The translations under genes were made by a program, and so were the position numbers. Under the pieces are notes generated by a model. That model was not told where the DNA came from and ran no database searches. It saw nothing but the letters and a program-made list of their open reading frames with translations. A stretch of DNA of 64,000 nucleotides, from NCBI GenBank assembly GCA_000961845.1, contig LADZ01000054.1, positions 1-64,000 on the forward strand, read 5' to 3'. Position 1 is the stretch's first letter. The number at the start of each line of letters is the position of its first letter. Of this stretch, positions 9,830 to 17,822 are shown piece after piece. This stretch comes from Flavobacteriales bacterium BRH_c54 (GTDB taxonomy: Bacteria > Bacteroidota > Bacteroidia > Flavobacteriales_E > Vicingaceae).

Positions 9830-10858
9830 TTGGGAAGTAAAAAATCACATATTAGTTGGATTAAAATTTGGGTAATAACATTGTTACCCATGTTTATTTT
9901 CATTAATAAACTAGTGGGACAAGATATTCATTTTTCTCAATTTTTCAATTCTCCCTTAAACCTCAACCCTTCATTAACAGGTAATTTTATTGGAGATATT
10001 CGTTTAGTTGCCAACCAAAGAACCCAATGGAGTTCGGTAACCACACCTTATATTACTTTTGCACTATCGGGGGAATATAGAAACATTTATAATACTTCAT
10101 TAAACGCTGGACTTTCCATTTTTCATGATAAAGCAGGAGATTCTCAATTTTCAACCTTACAAATAGGGATACCAATAAGTTATACCTTATACGTTAATGA
10201 TTCTTCACAAACGGTTCAATTTGGAATACAACCATCTTTTATACAAAGAAGTATCAACTATGACGACCTGAGGTTTGACAATCAGTACGATGGAACAGTT
10301 TATAATTCGGCTTTAGGAAACGGTGAAACTTTTGGCACCAACGGACGCAACTATTTTAACTTGCATGCCGGTATCAGTTGGAACTATTTATTTGCGCAAC
10401 GAAAATCAGTAAATGCAGGTTTTGCTGTGCATAATCTAACCCAACCGGAACAAAGTTTTTTTAGTGGCGAAAGCATTCCTTTAAAACACCGCTATACTTT
10501 TCATGCAGGAACAGATTTGAAGATTCACAACGATTTTGATATTCTTCCGAGAGTGATGTTAGGCTATCAACATAATTATAAAGAAATAATAATGGGCGGG
10601 TCGCTTAGATATCACCTCAACAACGGAAACTATAGAAATCTTTACGGAGGAATTTACTACAGAAATTCGGATGCAGCCTATTTAACTGCAGGAATAGATT
10701 ATCATAATTTTCATTTTAAAATCAGTTATGATATTAATGTTTCATCCCTCGAAGTAGCCAGCAACAACCGTGGCGGATTTGAATTTGCTTTAATCTATAT
10801 TTTTGAAAAATACAGACCGGTTATTAAGCGATATAAAGCTTGTCCGAATTTTATATGA
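9830..10858 (+). CDS. PorP/SprF-family type IX secretion membrane protein
   Basis: A 342-residue outer-membrane protein of the PorP/SprF family. A hydrophobic signal segment (WIKIWVITLLPMFIFIN) precedes QDIHFSQFFNSPLNLNPSLT, the family's characteristic mature N-terminus, and the rest is beta-barrel-like. The likely start is the TTG at 9830, one base after the previous stop; the first ATG (9890) would remove the charged region of the signal peptide. PorP/SprF proteins act with type-B T9SS cargo in surface attachment, so this one is probably the partner of the preceding giant protein. Its stop overlaps the start of the next gene (ATGA at 10855-10858). Confidence 0.93.
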   Translation: MGSKKSHISWIKIWVITLLPMFIFINKLVGQDIHFSQFFNSPLNLNPSLTGNFIGDIRLVANQRTQWSSVTTPYITFALSGEYRNIYNTSLNAGLSIFHDKAGDSQFSTLQIGIPISYTLYVNDSSQTVQFGIQPSFIQRSINYDDLRFDNQYDGTVYNSALGNGETFGTNGRNYFNLHAGISWNYLFAQRKSVNAGFAVHNLTQPEQSFFSGESIPLKHRYTFHAGTDLKIHNDFDILPRVMLGYQHNYKEIIMGGSLRYHLNNGNYRNLYGGIYYRNSDAAYLTAGIDYHNFHFKISYDINVSSLEVASNNRGGFEFALIYIFEKYRPVIKRYKACPNFI

Positions 10859-13098
10859 AAATAAAAATTTGCATATTATTTTTTTTGGTCGGCAGTTTAA
10901 TAAAAATAAACGCCCAAAGCCAATCGCAATTAATAAAAGTAGGTGACCAACTTTTTAATGAAAAAGATTATTATGCAGCATCGCTGTGGTACAAACAAGC
11001 GTTAGATATTGATTCTACATTATTGGAATTAAAATTCAAGTATGCAGAGTCGCTAAGAATGTATAACGATTATGCAAAAGCCGAATGGCAATACTTTTCT
11101 GTTTATAAAGATGATAGAGGTAGAGTTTACCCATTAGCCCCATTTTGGTATTCTATGATGCTAAAATACAATGGCAATTATTTAGAAGCCAAAAAATCTT
11201 TTAAAAGAATAAAAAGACATTTTACTAACGATAGAAAAGGCTTTTATTACCAAAAAGTGATGCAAGAAATTGAATCTTGTGAAAAAGCCATTGAGATTAT
11301 GAAAGATACACTGTTAGTTGATGTGAAAAATATCGGAACAGGAATAAATACCTATAACAGTGAATTGGGAGCTAATTTTATGAATGATAGTTTAATCATT
11401 TATACTTCTTTGCGAGATGAAAAAATGAAGGAAGACAATCAAGTTACAGATACTTCGCTTTACCTAACACGATTATTTACTTCATCCAAAAATAACAACG
11501 ATTGGAACCAAGGAAAAAAGCTCCCTGAAAGCATTAACATCCCCAATTACCATATTGCTAACGGATGTTTAAGTCCTGATGAAAAAACCTTTTATTTTAA
11601 TCAATGTGATAGGAATTTAACTTGTAAAATTTATGCCGTTGCTATAGAAAATGGCGAATGGAAACCACCCGTTTATGAAGTGAAAAACATTAATCTGGAA
11701 GGCTTCACCTCTTCCCAACCTTTTATTACAAAAATTAATAACAAAGAAGTCTTGTTTTTCTCATCAAACCGACCTGGTGGTTTTGGAATGATGGATATTT
11801 GGTACGCACAAAAAAATGGAAGCGAGTTTTCTTCTCCTGTAAATCCAGGTATAAATGTTAACAGTATTGAAGATGAAATAACGCCTTTTTATAACCACAA
11901 AGACAGTTCCTTATATTTTAGCTCTAATTGGCATTACGGTTTAGGAGGGTTTGATATTTTTAAAAGTAAAACCGACTTAATCAGTTTTCAAACGCCTGAG
12001 AATTTAGGATTTCCTATCAATACAAGTGTAAACGATTTTTATTATTACGAACATAATAATATGGTTTTACTAACCTCTAACCGAAAGGGCTCTATGGCCA
12101 AAAAAGGAGAAACTTGTTGCAACGATATTTATTTTTATGAAATTCCTGATACGATTGAACCAGTTTACACCACACTAGAAGAATTAAACAGATATTTGCC
12201 TGTAAAGCTATATTTTCATAATGACTTTCCCGACCCAAGAACACGAGATACAACTACTTTGCAAACCTACGAGCAGACTTACAAAGACTACACACATTTG
12301 TATAACAAATACCGAAGAGAATACAGTGAAGGTTTAAAAAACGAAGAAAAAACCAATGCCGAAGTAGAAATTGATGAACTTTTTTCCAACTATATAGATA
12401 AAGGAATTAAAGATTTAATAATGTTTACACCACTGCTAATTAAAGAATTAGAAAATGGAAAATCCATAACATTAACCGTAAAAGGTTATGCGAGTCCGCT
12501 GTCTAAAACAGATTACAACATAAACCTTACACTTAGAAGGATTTCCAGTTTAATTAATTATTTAAAAGAATACGAAAATGGCATATTAGCACCGTATATC
12601 AATGGGACTGCTGAAAATGAGGCTAAACTCTCCTTTATTAAAGTACCTTTTGGTGAATACCAGTCCAACGAAATTAGTGATGATTTGGAAGATAAAAGAA
12701 ACTCAGTTTACAGTCCGGCTGCTGCTTTAGAACGCAAGATTGAAATTATTGCCATTACTGAACACGATACTAACAAAGTAGCCATGGACGGTTCTGAATT
12801 AGAAAAATTGCCTTTGCTTACTTTTAAAGACTCTATAATAGAATTTGATATATTGTTAGACGAAATGCCTATTAAAATAATTAATAATGGAGAGGCTCCT
12901 TTAAAAATATTTGAAGCCAACTGTAATTGCGATGCATTTGAGGTGATTTTTCCAAAAGAAGAAATTCCTACTTACGAAATACAATATTTAACCTTGAAAA
13001 AAATAAAAGGAATTGAAAATACAGAAAAAAATTGTACCATTACTTTTTTAACGAATACCATTCCTAATAAGAAAGTGCTAGAGATTAAATTGAAGTAA
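10855..13098 (+). CDS. TPR/PD40/OmpA-like protein with C-terminal DUF1573 domain
   Basis: A 747-residue exported protein. The ATG at 10855 overlaps the PorP stop and begins a good signal peptide (MKIKICILFFLVGSLIKINA); an upstream TTG at 10840 is less likely. Domains in order: TPR-like helices (~20-130, LFNEKDYYAASLWYKQALDI), PD40/WD40-like repeats (~150-420, CLSPDEKTFYF, VLFFSSNRPGGFGMMDIW, SLYFSSNWHYGLGGFDIF), a divergent OmpA-like peptidoglycan-binding domain (~520-635, VKGYASPLSKTDYNINLTLRR ending ALERKIEI), then a DUF1573-like beta domain (~660-747, IINNGEAPLKIFEANCNCD). The OmpA part would anchor the T9SS surface complex to the cell wall. The DUF1573 tail is not part of the usual OmpA partner and is noteworthy. 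Confidence 0.88.
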   Translation: MKIKICILFFLVGSLIKINAQSQSQLIKVGDQLFNEKDYYAASLWYKQALDIDSTLLELKFKYAESLRMYNDYAKAEWQYFSVYKDDRGRVYPLAPFWYSMMLKYNGNYLEAKKSFKRIKRHFTNDRKGFYYQKVMQEIESCEKAIEIMKDTLLVDVKNIGTGINTYNSELGANFMNDSLIIYTSLRDEKMKEDNQVTDTSLYLTRLFTSSKNNNDWNQGKKLPESINIPNYHIANGCLSPDEKTFYFNQCDRNLTCKIYAVAIENGEWKPPVYEVKNINLEGFTSSQPFITKINNKEVLFFSSNRPGGFGMMDIWYAQKNGSEFSSPVNPGINVNSIEDEITPFYNHKDSSLYFSSNWHYGLGGFDIFKSKTDLISFQTPENLGFPINTSVNDFYYYEHNNMVLLTSNRKGSMAKKGETCCNDIYFYEIPDTIEPVYTTLEELNRYLPVKLYFHNDFPDPRTRDTTTLQTYEQTYKDYTHLYNKYRREYSEGLKNEEKTNAEVEIDELFSNYIDKGIKDLIMFTPLLIKELENGKSITLTVKGYASPLSKTDYNINLTLRRISSLINYLKEYENGILAPYINGTAENEAKLSFIKVPFGEYQSNEISDDLEDKRNSVYSPAAALERKIEIIAITEHDTNKVAMDGSELEKLPLLTFKDSIIEFDILLDEMPIKIINNGEAPLKIFEANCNCDAFEVIFPKEEIPTYEIQYLTLKKIKGIENTEKNCTITFLTNTIPNKKVLEIKLK

Positions 13099-13620
13099 TT
13101 ATTTCTCAGGTTTTGAATCATCATCAGATGATAAACTCAATAATTTTTGTCTGAACATAAACTCTAACTGTGCATTAACTGTAAGTAAATCTTCTGTAAG
13201 TTTTTTGTTTTCCCTTCTTAAAGTAAAAACTTCAAAAGCCTGTTCTATCAACTTTCTCATATAATCAACATCCCATGGTTTCTGTATATATTTATATACC
13301 TGACTTTTATTAATTGCATCAATAACCACATTGATATCACTATATCCAGTAACCAATATACGAATCATTTCAGGATATTTTTCTTTAATCGTTTCAAAAA
13401 ACTCTATTCCTGTAACTTTTGGCATTCGCTGATCTGAAAGAATAATACTAATTGTACTTGCTTCCTTGTCTAATATTTTTTCAGCTTCTTCTGCATTAAT
13501 AGCTGTATAAATTTTAAAATCTCTCCTAAATGCTGCTTTAAACGAATTTAAGTTTTCTTGTTCGTCATCTAAATAAAGGATTACAGCTTTGTTTTCTTGG
13601 TCTTTTATAGCTTCGGTCAT
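13099..13620 (-). CDS. stand-alone receiver-domain protein
   Basis: A 173-residue single-receiver response regulator with no DNA-binding domain. All phosphorylation residues are present: Asp18-Asp19, phospho-acceptor Asp63 (LSDQRMP), Thr91 region (LVTGYSD) and Lys114 (YIQKPWD). The last ~45 residues look like a coiled coil (RRENKKLTEDLLTVNAQLEF). It closely resembles the receiver at the front of the kinase at 17810 (shared LDDE..NL..FKA..RR.F..YTA and INVVIDAINKSQVYKYI patterns), so the two are probably paralogues in one signalling system. It ends next to the OmpA-like gene's stop (convergent) and is divergent from the ThiF-like gene. Confidence 0.92.
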   Translation of the reverse strand: MTEAIKDQENKAVILYLDDEQENLNSFKAAFRRDFKIYTAINAEEAEKILDKEASTISIILSDQRMPKVTGIEFFETIKEKYPEMIRILVTGYSDINVVIDAINKSQVYKYIQKPWDVDYMRKLIEQAFEVFTLRRENKKLTEDLLTVNAQLEFMFRQKLLSLSSDDDSKPEK

Positions 13621-13644
13621 AATATAAAAAGTTTTTTTTAAAAT

Positions 13645-13670
13645 TATAATAAATAATTTGATTTATTATA
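13645..13670. promoter_or_regulatory. perfect inverted repeat, receiver-gene side
   Basis: Ten-base perfect arms, TATAATAAAT and ATTTATTATA, around a 6-base loop AATTTG. It lies 25 bases upstream of the minus-strand start at 13620, in the 155-base divergent gap. AT-rich arms make chance more likely than for the neighbouring repeat, but two perfect repeats in one short divergent gap are suggestive of regulation. Confidence 0.4.
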
Positions 13671-13689
13671 CCTAAAACATTCAAACAAA

Positions 13690-13711
13690 TACTACGTATT
13701 TTTACGTAGTA
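13690..13711. promoter_or_regulatory. palindromic operator candidate with TACGTA half-sites
   Basis: Nine-base perfect arms, TACTACGTA and TACGTAGTA, separated by TTTT, 65 bases upstream of the ThiF-like gene's ATG and 70 bases upstream of the divergent receiver gene. No second copy was seen in the window. The TAC...GTA symmetry resembles sites bound by NarL/LuxR-type regulators, which is an inference only. It is the best candidate for a shared control site of the signalling module. Confidence 0.55.
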
Positions 13712-13775
13712 AAGGTAGTCTTTTTTTTTGTAATATAGTCTTTTCAAACCAACCTTTAAAGCAAAGAGTTTAGCC

Positions 13776-14936
13776 ATGAAGAACTCCATTAAAAATCAAT
13801 ACTATGAACAATTTTCTTCAAAAACCGACAATGAAGTTTTGTATCCTTCATTTTTTAAATTAGAAGAAGGTAGTAACAGCGACAACTTGCATCAATTAAT
13901 AAAAAACAATCCTCAAATTGTTATTATTGACGAAATTCAAAGTCAGCTGAAGGAATTGATAAAATTAAGACACCCCCAAGAAAAATTTACTGAAAAAGAG
14001 TTATCTCAAAAAATTGAAACTCATTTAGGAGAAACTAAATTAGATAATTATGGTGTTTGGGTCTATTATCCTTGGCGAAATACTTTAGTTCACTTATTAG
14101 ATGAAAAAGAATTTGTAGAAGTTAGAACCAATAGAAACCAAAATAAAATTACTACTACGGAAGAAGAAATTTTAGCCACAAAAAAAATTGGTATTATTGG
14201 GTTATCTGTTGGCAAAGCCATTGCACTTACTATGGCTATGGAACGTATTTGTGGAGAAATTGTATTAGCAGATTTTGATGTTATTGAATTATCTAATTTA
14301 AACAGAATACAGACTGGAGTGCATCATTTTAACATCAAAAAAACGGTTGTTGTAGCACGAGAAATTGCAGAAATTGACCCTTACCTAAAAGTAACTTGTT
14401 ACCATGATGGATTAACAGCAACCAACATAAACGACTTTTTTACCAAAGATAAAAAATTGGATGTTTGTGTAGAAGTATGCGATGGACTTGAGATTAAAAT
14501 TCTTGCTCGCCAAAAAGCTAAGGTTTTGGGAGTTCCTGTAGTAATGAACTCAAGCGATAGAGGTACAACAGATATTGAAAGGTTTGATTTAGATGCTAAC
14601 TTGCCAATTCTTCATGGGTTAATAGAGCATCTAGATTTAAGTAAATTAAAAGAGGCCAAAACAACTAAAGAAAAAGCAATTTATTTATTACCAATGCTAG
14701 GTGTTGACACATTGTCTAAGCGACTACAAACGTCAATGCCAGAAATAGGAAAAACAATTACTACTTGGCCTCAGTTAGCTTCTGGAGTGATTTTCGGTGG
14801 CGGAATATGTACAGATGTTTGCAGAAGAATTTTATTAAATCAATTTTCAAAATCAGGACGCTATTTTGTAGATATTGAAGACCAAATAAATAATGATTTA
14901 GAAGATTATATTTCTCAAAAAAGAAGAAATAGTTAA
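13776..14936 (+). CDS. ThiF/E1-like protein of the Rv1355c (MoeY-like) type, lacking the nitroreductase domain
   Basis: A 386-residue cytoplasmic protein. Residues ~1-130 are a family-specific region with NYGVWVYYPWRNTLVHLLDE, followed by a ThiF/E1-type Rossmann domain (~135-370). The nucleotide loop reads IGIIGLSVGKA (Gly139, Gly142, Gly146), then LADFDVIELSNLNRIQTGV, the D-x-D-x-x-x-x-S-N-L-N-R signature of ATP-binding E1 enzymes (Asp166, Asp168, Asn174, Arg177). The combined pattern matches the mycobacterial Rv1355c family as I recall it; those proteins carry a nitroreductase-like domain after ThiF, which is absent here. E1-like enzymes adenylate a C-terminal carboxylate, but no ubiquitin-like partner or peptide substrate is visible nearby. 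It is first of a co-directional run with an acyltransferase-fold protein and two kinases, which suggests a role in signal production or sensing. Confidence 0.85.
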   Translation: MKNSIKNQYYEQFSSKTDNEVLYPSFFKLEEGSNSDNLHQLIKNNPQIVIIDEIQSQLKELIKLRHPQEKFTEKELSQKIETHLGETKLDNYGVWVYYPWRNTLVHLLDEKEFVEVRTNRNQNKITTTEEEILATKKIGIIGLSVGKAIALTMAMERICGEIVLADFDVIELSNLNRIQTGVHHFNIKKTVVVAREIAEIDPYLKVTCYHDGLTATNINDFFTKDKKLDVCVEVCDGLEIKILARQKAKVLGVPVVMNSSDRGTTDIERFDLDANLPILHGLIEHLDLSKLKEAKTTKEKAIYLLPMLGVDTLSKRLQTSMPEIGKTITTWPQLASGVIFGGGICTDVCRRILLNQFSKSGRYFVDIEDQINNDLEDYISQKRRNS

Positions 14937-14966
14937 TTTTAAAACCGAACAAAAGACAAAAGAAGA

Positions 14967-15713
14967 ATGGAAGAAGTGCAACATAAATTTAGAGTAAGTG
15001 CTTTTAGAGCTGTTGATGAACCAAACTTATGTTCGCAATATGTTAAAGGTCATGTAAAAGTTTTAACAGATTATGGTATATCGAACATTACATCAAATAA
15101 TAATTTATGGGTTAATAATCCCAACATTTATTGTCTAGGATTACACTCTGAATCGAATGAATTAATGGCAGGTATTAGAATTCAACTAGCTGATGGAATA
15201 AATCCACTACCTATTGAGAAAGCCATTGGACATATGGATAGTACAATTTATGACTTGGTTGAAAAATACGCAATCAATGGAGGAATAGGAGAATTATCAG
15301 GATTGTGGGTAAATAACCGATTAAAAGGAATGGCAATAGGTTGGTATATGGTTAGAGCTGCTATCGCCTCATCTAATCAATTAAATTTTAAAACAATGAT
15401 TGGGATATGTGGAGATGTTACATTGAAAATGTTTAATAATGTAGGTTTTACAATTGAAAAAGGATTAGGAAATAACGGTCAATTTTATTATCCAAAAGAA
15501 GATTTAATTGCTCATGCTGTTGGAATATTAGACGCTGTAACGCTTGACAATGCTATAGAGTACGACAAAAAAATAATGCAATCACTAAGAAATAAAGTAC
15601 ATCAAAAAAGAATTGAATCCGACACAAAGATAAAAGTAGATATCGAGTATAATTTAAAATATCCAAAAGTCGTTAGAGTACTTTATAATAAAAAGCTAGA
15701 AACTATAAAATAA
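14967..15713 (+). CDS. acyltransferase (GNAT/autoinducer-synthase-like fold)
   Basis: A 248-residue cytoplasmic protein. Residues ~50-75 (YCLGLHSESNELMAGIRIQLADG) look like the strand pair of GNAT and autoinducer-synthase folds, and residues ~105-145 (GIGELSGLWVNNRLKG, GMAIGWYMVRAA) have the layout of an acidic residue (Glu109), a short strand and an acyl-CoA-binding helix. The end of the domain, KMFNNVGFT, fits the usual last GNAT segment. The order resembles LuxI-like synthases, although no specific LuxI catalytic set can be confirmed. It sits 30 bases after the ThiF-like gene and 6 bases before a membrane histidine kinase. A role in making or modifying a small signal is an inference from this context. 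Confidence 0.7.
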   Translation: MEEVQHKFRVSAFRAVDEPNLCSQYVKGHVKVLTDYGISNITSNNNLWVNNPNIYCLGLHSESNELMAGIRIQLADGINPLPIEKAIGHMDSTIYDLVEKYAINGGIGELSGLWVNNRLKGMAIGWYMVRAAIASSNQLNFKTMIGICGDVTLKMFNNVGFTIEKGLGNNGQFYYPKEDLIAHAVGILDAVTLDNAIEYDKKIMQSLRNKVHQKRIESDTKIKVDIEYNLKYPKVVRVLYNKKLETIK

Positions 15714-15719
15714 AAAGCT

Positions 15720-17822
15720 ATGTTAGTTACTCACAAAAAAAATCGCTTCTTTCTATTTTATGTTTTAATCTTTCTTTCCTCATTTTTTAATTTAAGAGCT
15801 GAAAATATAATCATCGATAATGAAAACAATTTAATCAATATTGGTGGTGATGTTGAAATATATGAAGACAAAACAAATAACTTATCTTTTGAAGAAGTTA
15901 TCTCAAAAGAATTTACTCCATCTAAATCACCTGTCCCAAATCTAGGGATTTCAAAATCTAACTTTTGGATTAAAATACCCATTACCAACAAAACAGAAAG
16001 TGAACATCTTATTCTTGAATTATCATTAGCAATTATAGACCATATAGAATTTTATTATTATACAGATGATAATCAGATAAACGTAATAAAAACTGGAGAT
16101 GCTTATCCTTTTGAAAAGAGAGAATATAAAGACCCTCATTATTTATTTGATTTAAATATTCCAACAGGCGAAACCAAAACTTACTATTTAAATGTTAGAA
16201 GCAATGAAGCCTTACAACTTCCGCTAAAAGTTGGAACAATAATAAATGTTTATGACCAAATAAAAAATAGAGACCTTTTATCTGGAATTTATTTTGGAAT
16301 CATGTTAGTAATGATTTTATACAACCTATTTATTTATTTTTCTGTTAGAGACAAAAGCTATCTTTACTATGTAGTTTATATTATTTGCATTTTACTTACT
16401 CAAACAAGTTTACAAGGATATACTTTTCAATATCTATGGCCAAATAGTGCCTTAATTACAAAGTTCAGCTTAATATTCCTCCCTTCTCTATCGGGAATTA
16501 CAGGCATGTTTTTTATGAACGTCTTTCTTCAAACAAAAGAATTTTCAAAAAGACTTTATAACATCGCTTTTATTTTTGTTATACCTTACCTAATTGCTTA
16601 CGTAATTGCCTTTATGGGAGAACTAGGTATAAGCCAGGCAGTTATTCAACTTAACTCCACAATTATATCTTTATATATGTTAATAATTCCAATTATTATA
16701 TATAGAAGAGGGTTTAAACCTGCAAAATATTTCATTGCGGCTTGGAGTGTATTCCTTCTAGGCGTTTTTGTATTTGTATTAAAAGACATGGAAGTCCTTC
16801 CTTTTAATAACCTAACTAGGTACACTATGCAGATTGGCTCTGCAATTGAAACTATACTTCTTTCATTTGCTCTTGCAAATAGAATAAGTATCATTAGAAA
16901 AGAAAACGAACATCTCATAAAAGAACAAAACATAATCTTAGAACAAAAAGTAAAAGAACGTACTGCCGAATTAAACAAAGCTATCGAAGATTTAAAACAG
17001 GCTCAATCGCAATTGGTAGAATCTGAAAAAATGGCTTCTCTTGGTCAACTTACTGCCGGAATTGCCCATGAAATTAATAACCCTATCAATTTTGTTTCTT
17101 CAAATGTGTTTCCTCTAAAACAAGACATTGAAGATTTAAAAAGCATCCTAAATAAATATGCAGAGATTACTGAAAGTGCTGATTTAAAAAGTAAACTAAA
17201 CGAAATAAATCAACTTAAGAATGAGCTTGATTACGAAATTTTGTTGGAAGAACTCGACACCATAATTCATGGAATAGAAGATGGTGCTAAAAGAACTGCC
17301 GAAATTGTGAGTGGCTTAAGAAATTTTTCCAGATTAGATGAAAGCGAATTTCAAAGTGCCAATGTTAATGATTGCATCAGTACCACTTTAAAAATTATTC
17401 AACCCAAATTGGTCGACATAAAAATTATAACCGAACTTGAAAACATCCCTCCTATTGATTGTTACCCCGGAAAACTCAATCAATTCTTTTTAAACACAAT
17501 AGATAATGCTATTTATGCTGTTAACGCAGTAAAAAAACCTAATCATAAAGGCAAAATTGAAATTACAACAACTCTAAAAAATGACCATATTATAGTTACA
17601 CTAAAGGATAATGGTATTGGCATGGACGAAAACACTAAAAATAAAATTTTCGACCCATTTTTTACTACTAAAGATGTAGGCGAAGGAACCGGTTTAGGCA
17701 TGTCTATCGCTCATGGAATTCTTGAAATGCATCATGCAAAAATTGAAATTGAATCAGAAATTGATAAAGGAACTCAAATAAAAATATTTTTACCCTTAAC
17801 TTTACCGACATGGAAAGAATAA
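15720..17822 (+). CDS. 7TMR-DISM sensor histidine kinase
   Basis: A 700-residue membrane kinase. A signal peptide (~10-27) is followed by a periplasmic 7TMR-DISMED2-like beta domain (~30-175, with LGISKSNFWIKIPITN) and seven membrane helices (~186-390), which is the 7TMR-DISM architecture. A coiled coil (~392-440, KVKERTAELNKAIEDLKQAQ) leads to the kinase core: phospho-acceptor His450 (GIAHEINNPINFV), N box (NTIDNAIYAV), G1 box DNGIGM and G2 box GTGLGMSIAHG. The periplasmic domain of this family is thought to bind carbohydrates or other small ligands. No receiver or DNA-binding domain is attached. The next gene overlaps by 13 bases, so the two signalling proteins are translationally coupled. 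Confidence 0.95.
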   Translation: MLVTHKKNRFFLFYVLIFLSSFFNLRAENIIIDNENNLINIGGDVEIYEDKTNNLSFEEVISKEFTPSKSPVPNLGISKSNFWIKIPITNKTESEHLILELSLAIIDHIEFYYYTDDNQINVIKTGDAYPFEKREYKDPHYLFDLNIPTGETKTYYLNVRSNEALQLPLKVGTIINVYDQIKNRDLLSGIYFGIMLVMILYNLFIYFSVRDKSYLYYVVYIICILLTQTSLQGYTFQYLWPNSALITKFSLIFLPSLSGITGMFFMNVFLQTKEFSKRLYNIAFIFVIPYLIAYVIAFMGELGISQAVIQLNSTIISLYMLIIPIIIYRRGFKPAKYFIAAWSVFLLGVFVFVLKDMEVLPFNNLTRYTMQIGSAIETILLSFALANRISIIRKENEHLIKEQNIILEQKVKERTAELNKAIEDLKQAQSQLVESEKMASLGQLTAGIAHEINNPINFVSSNVFPLKQDIEDLKSILNKYAEITESADLKSKLNEINQLKNELDYEILLEELDTIIHGIEDGAKRTAEIVSGLRNFSRLDESEFQSANVNDCISTTLKIIQPKLVDIKIITELENIPPIDCYPGKLNQFFLNTIDNAIYAVNAVKKPNHKGKIEITTTLKNDHIIVTLKDNGIGMDENTKNKIFDPFFTTKDVGEGTGLGMSIAHGILEMHHAKIEIESEIDKGTQIKIFLPLTLPTWKE

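Noticed and set aside
10840-10854. TTG start 15 bases upstream of the TPR/PD40/OmpA gene's ATG.
   Set aside because: The ATG at 10855 overlaps the upstream stop and starts the signal peptide directly.
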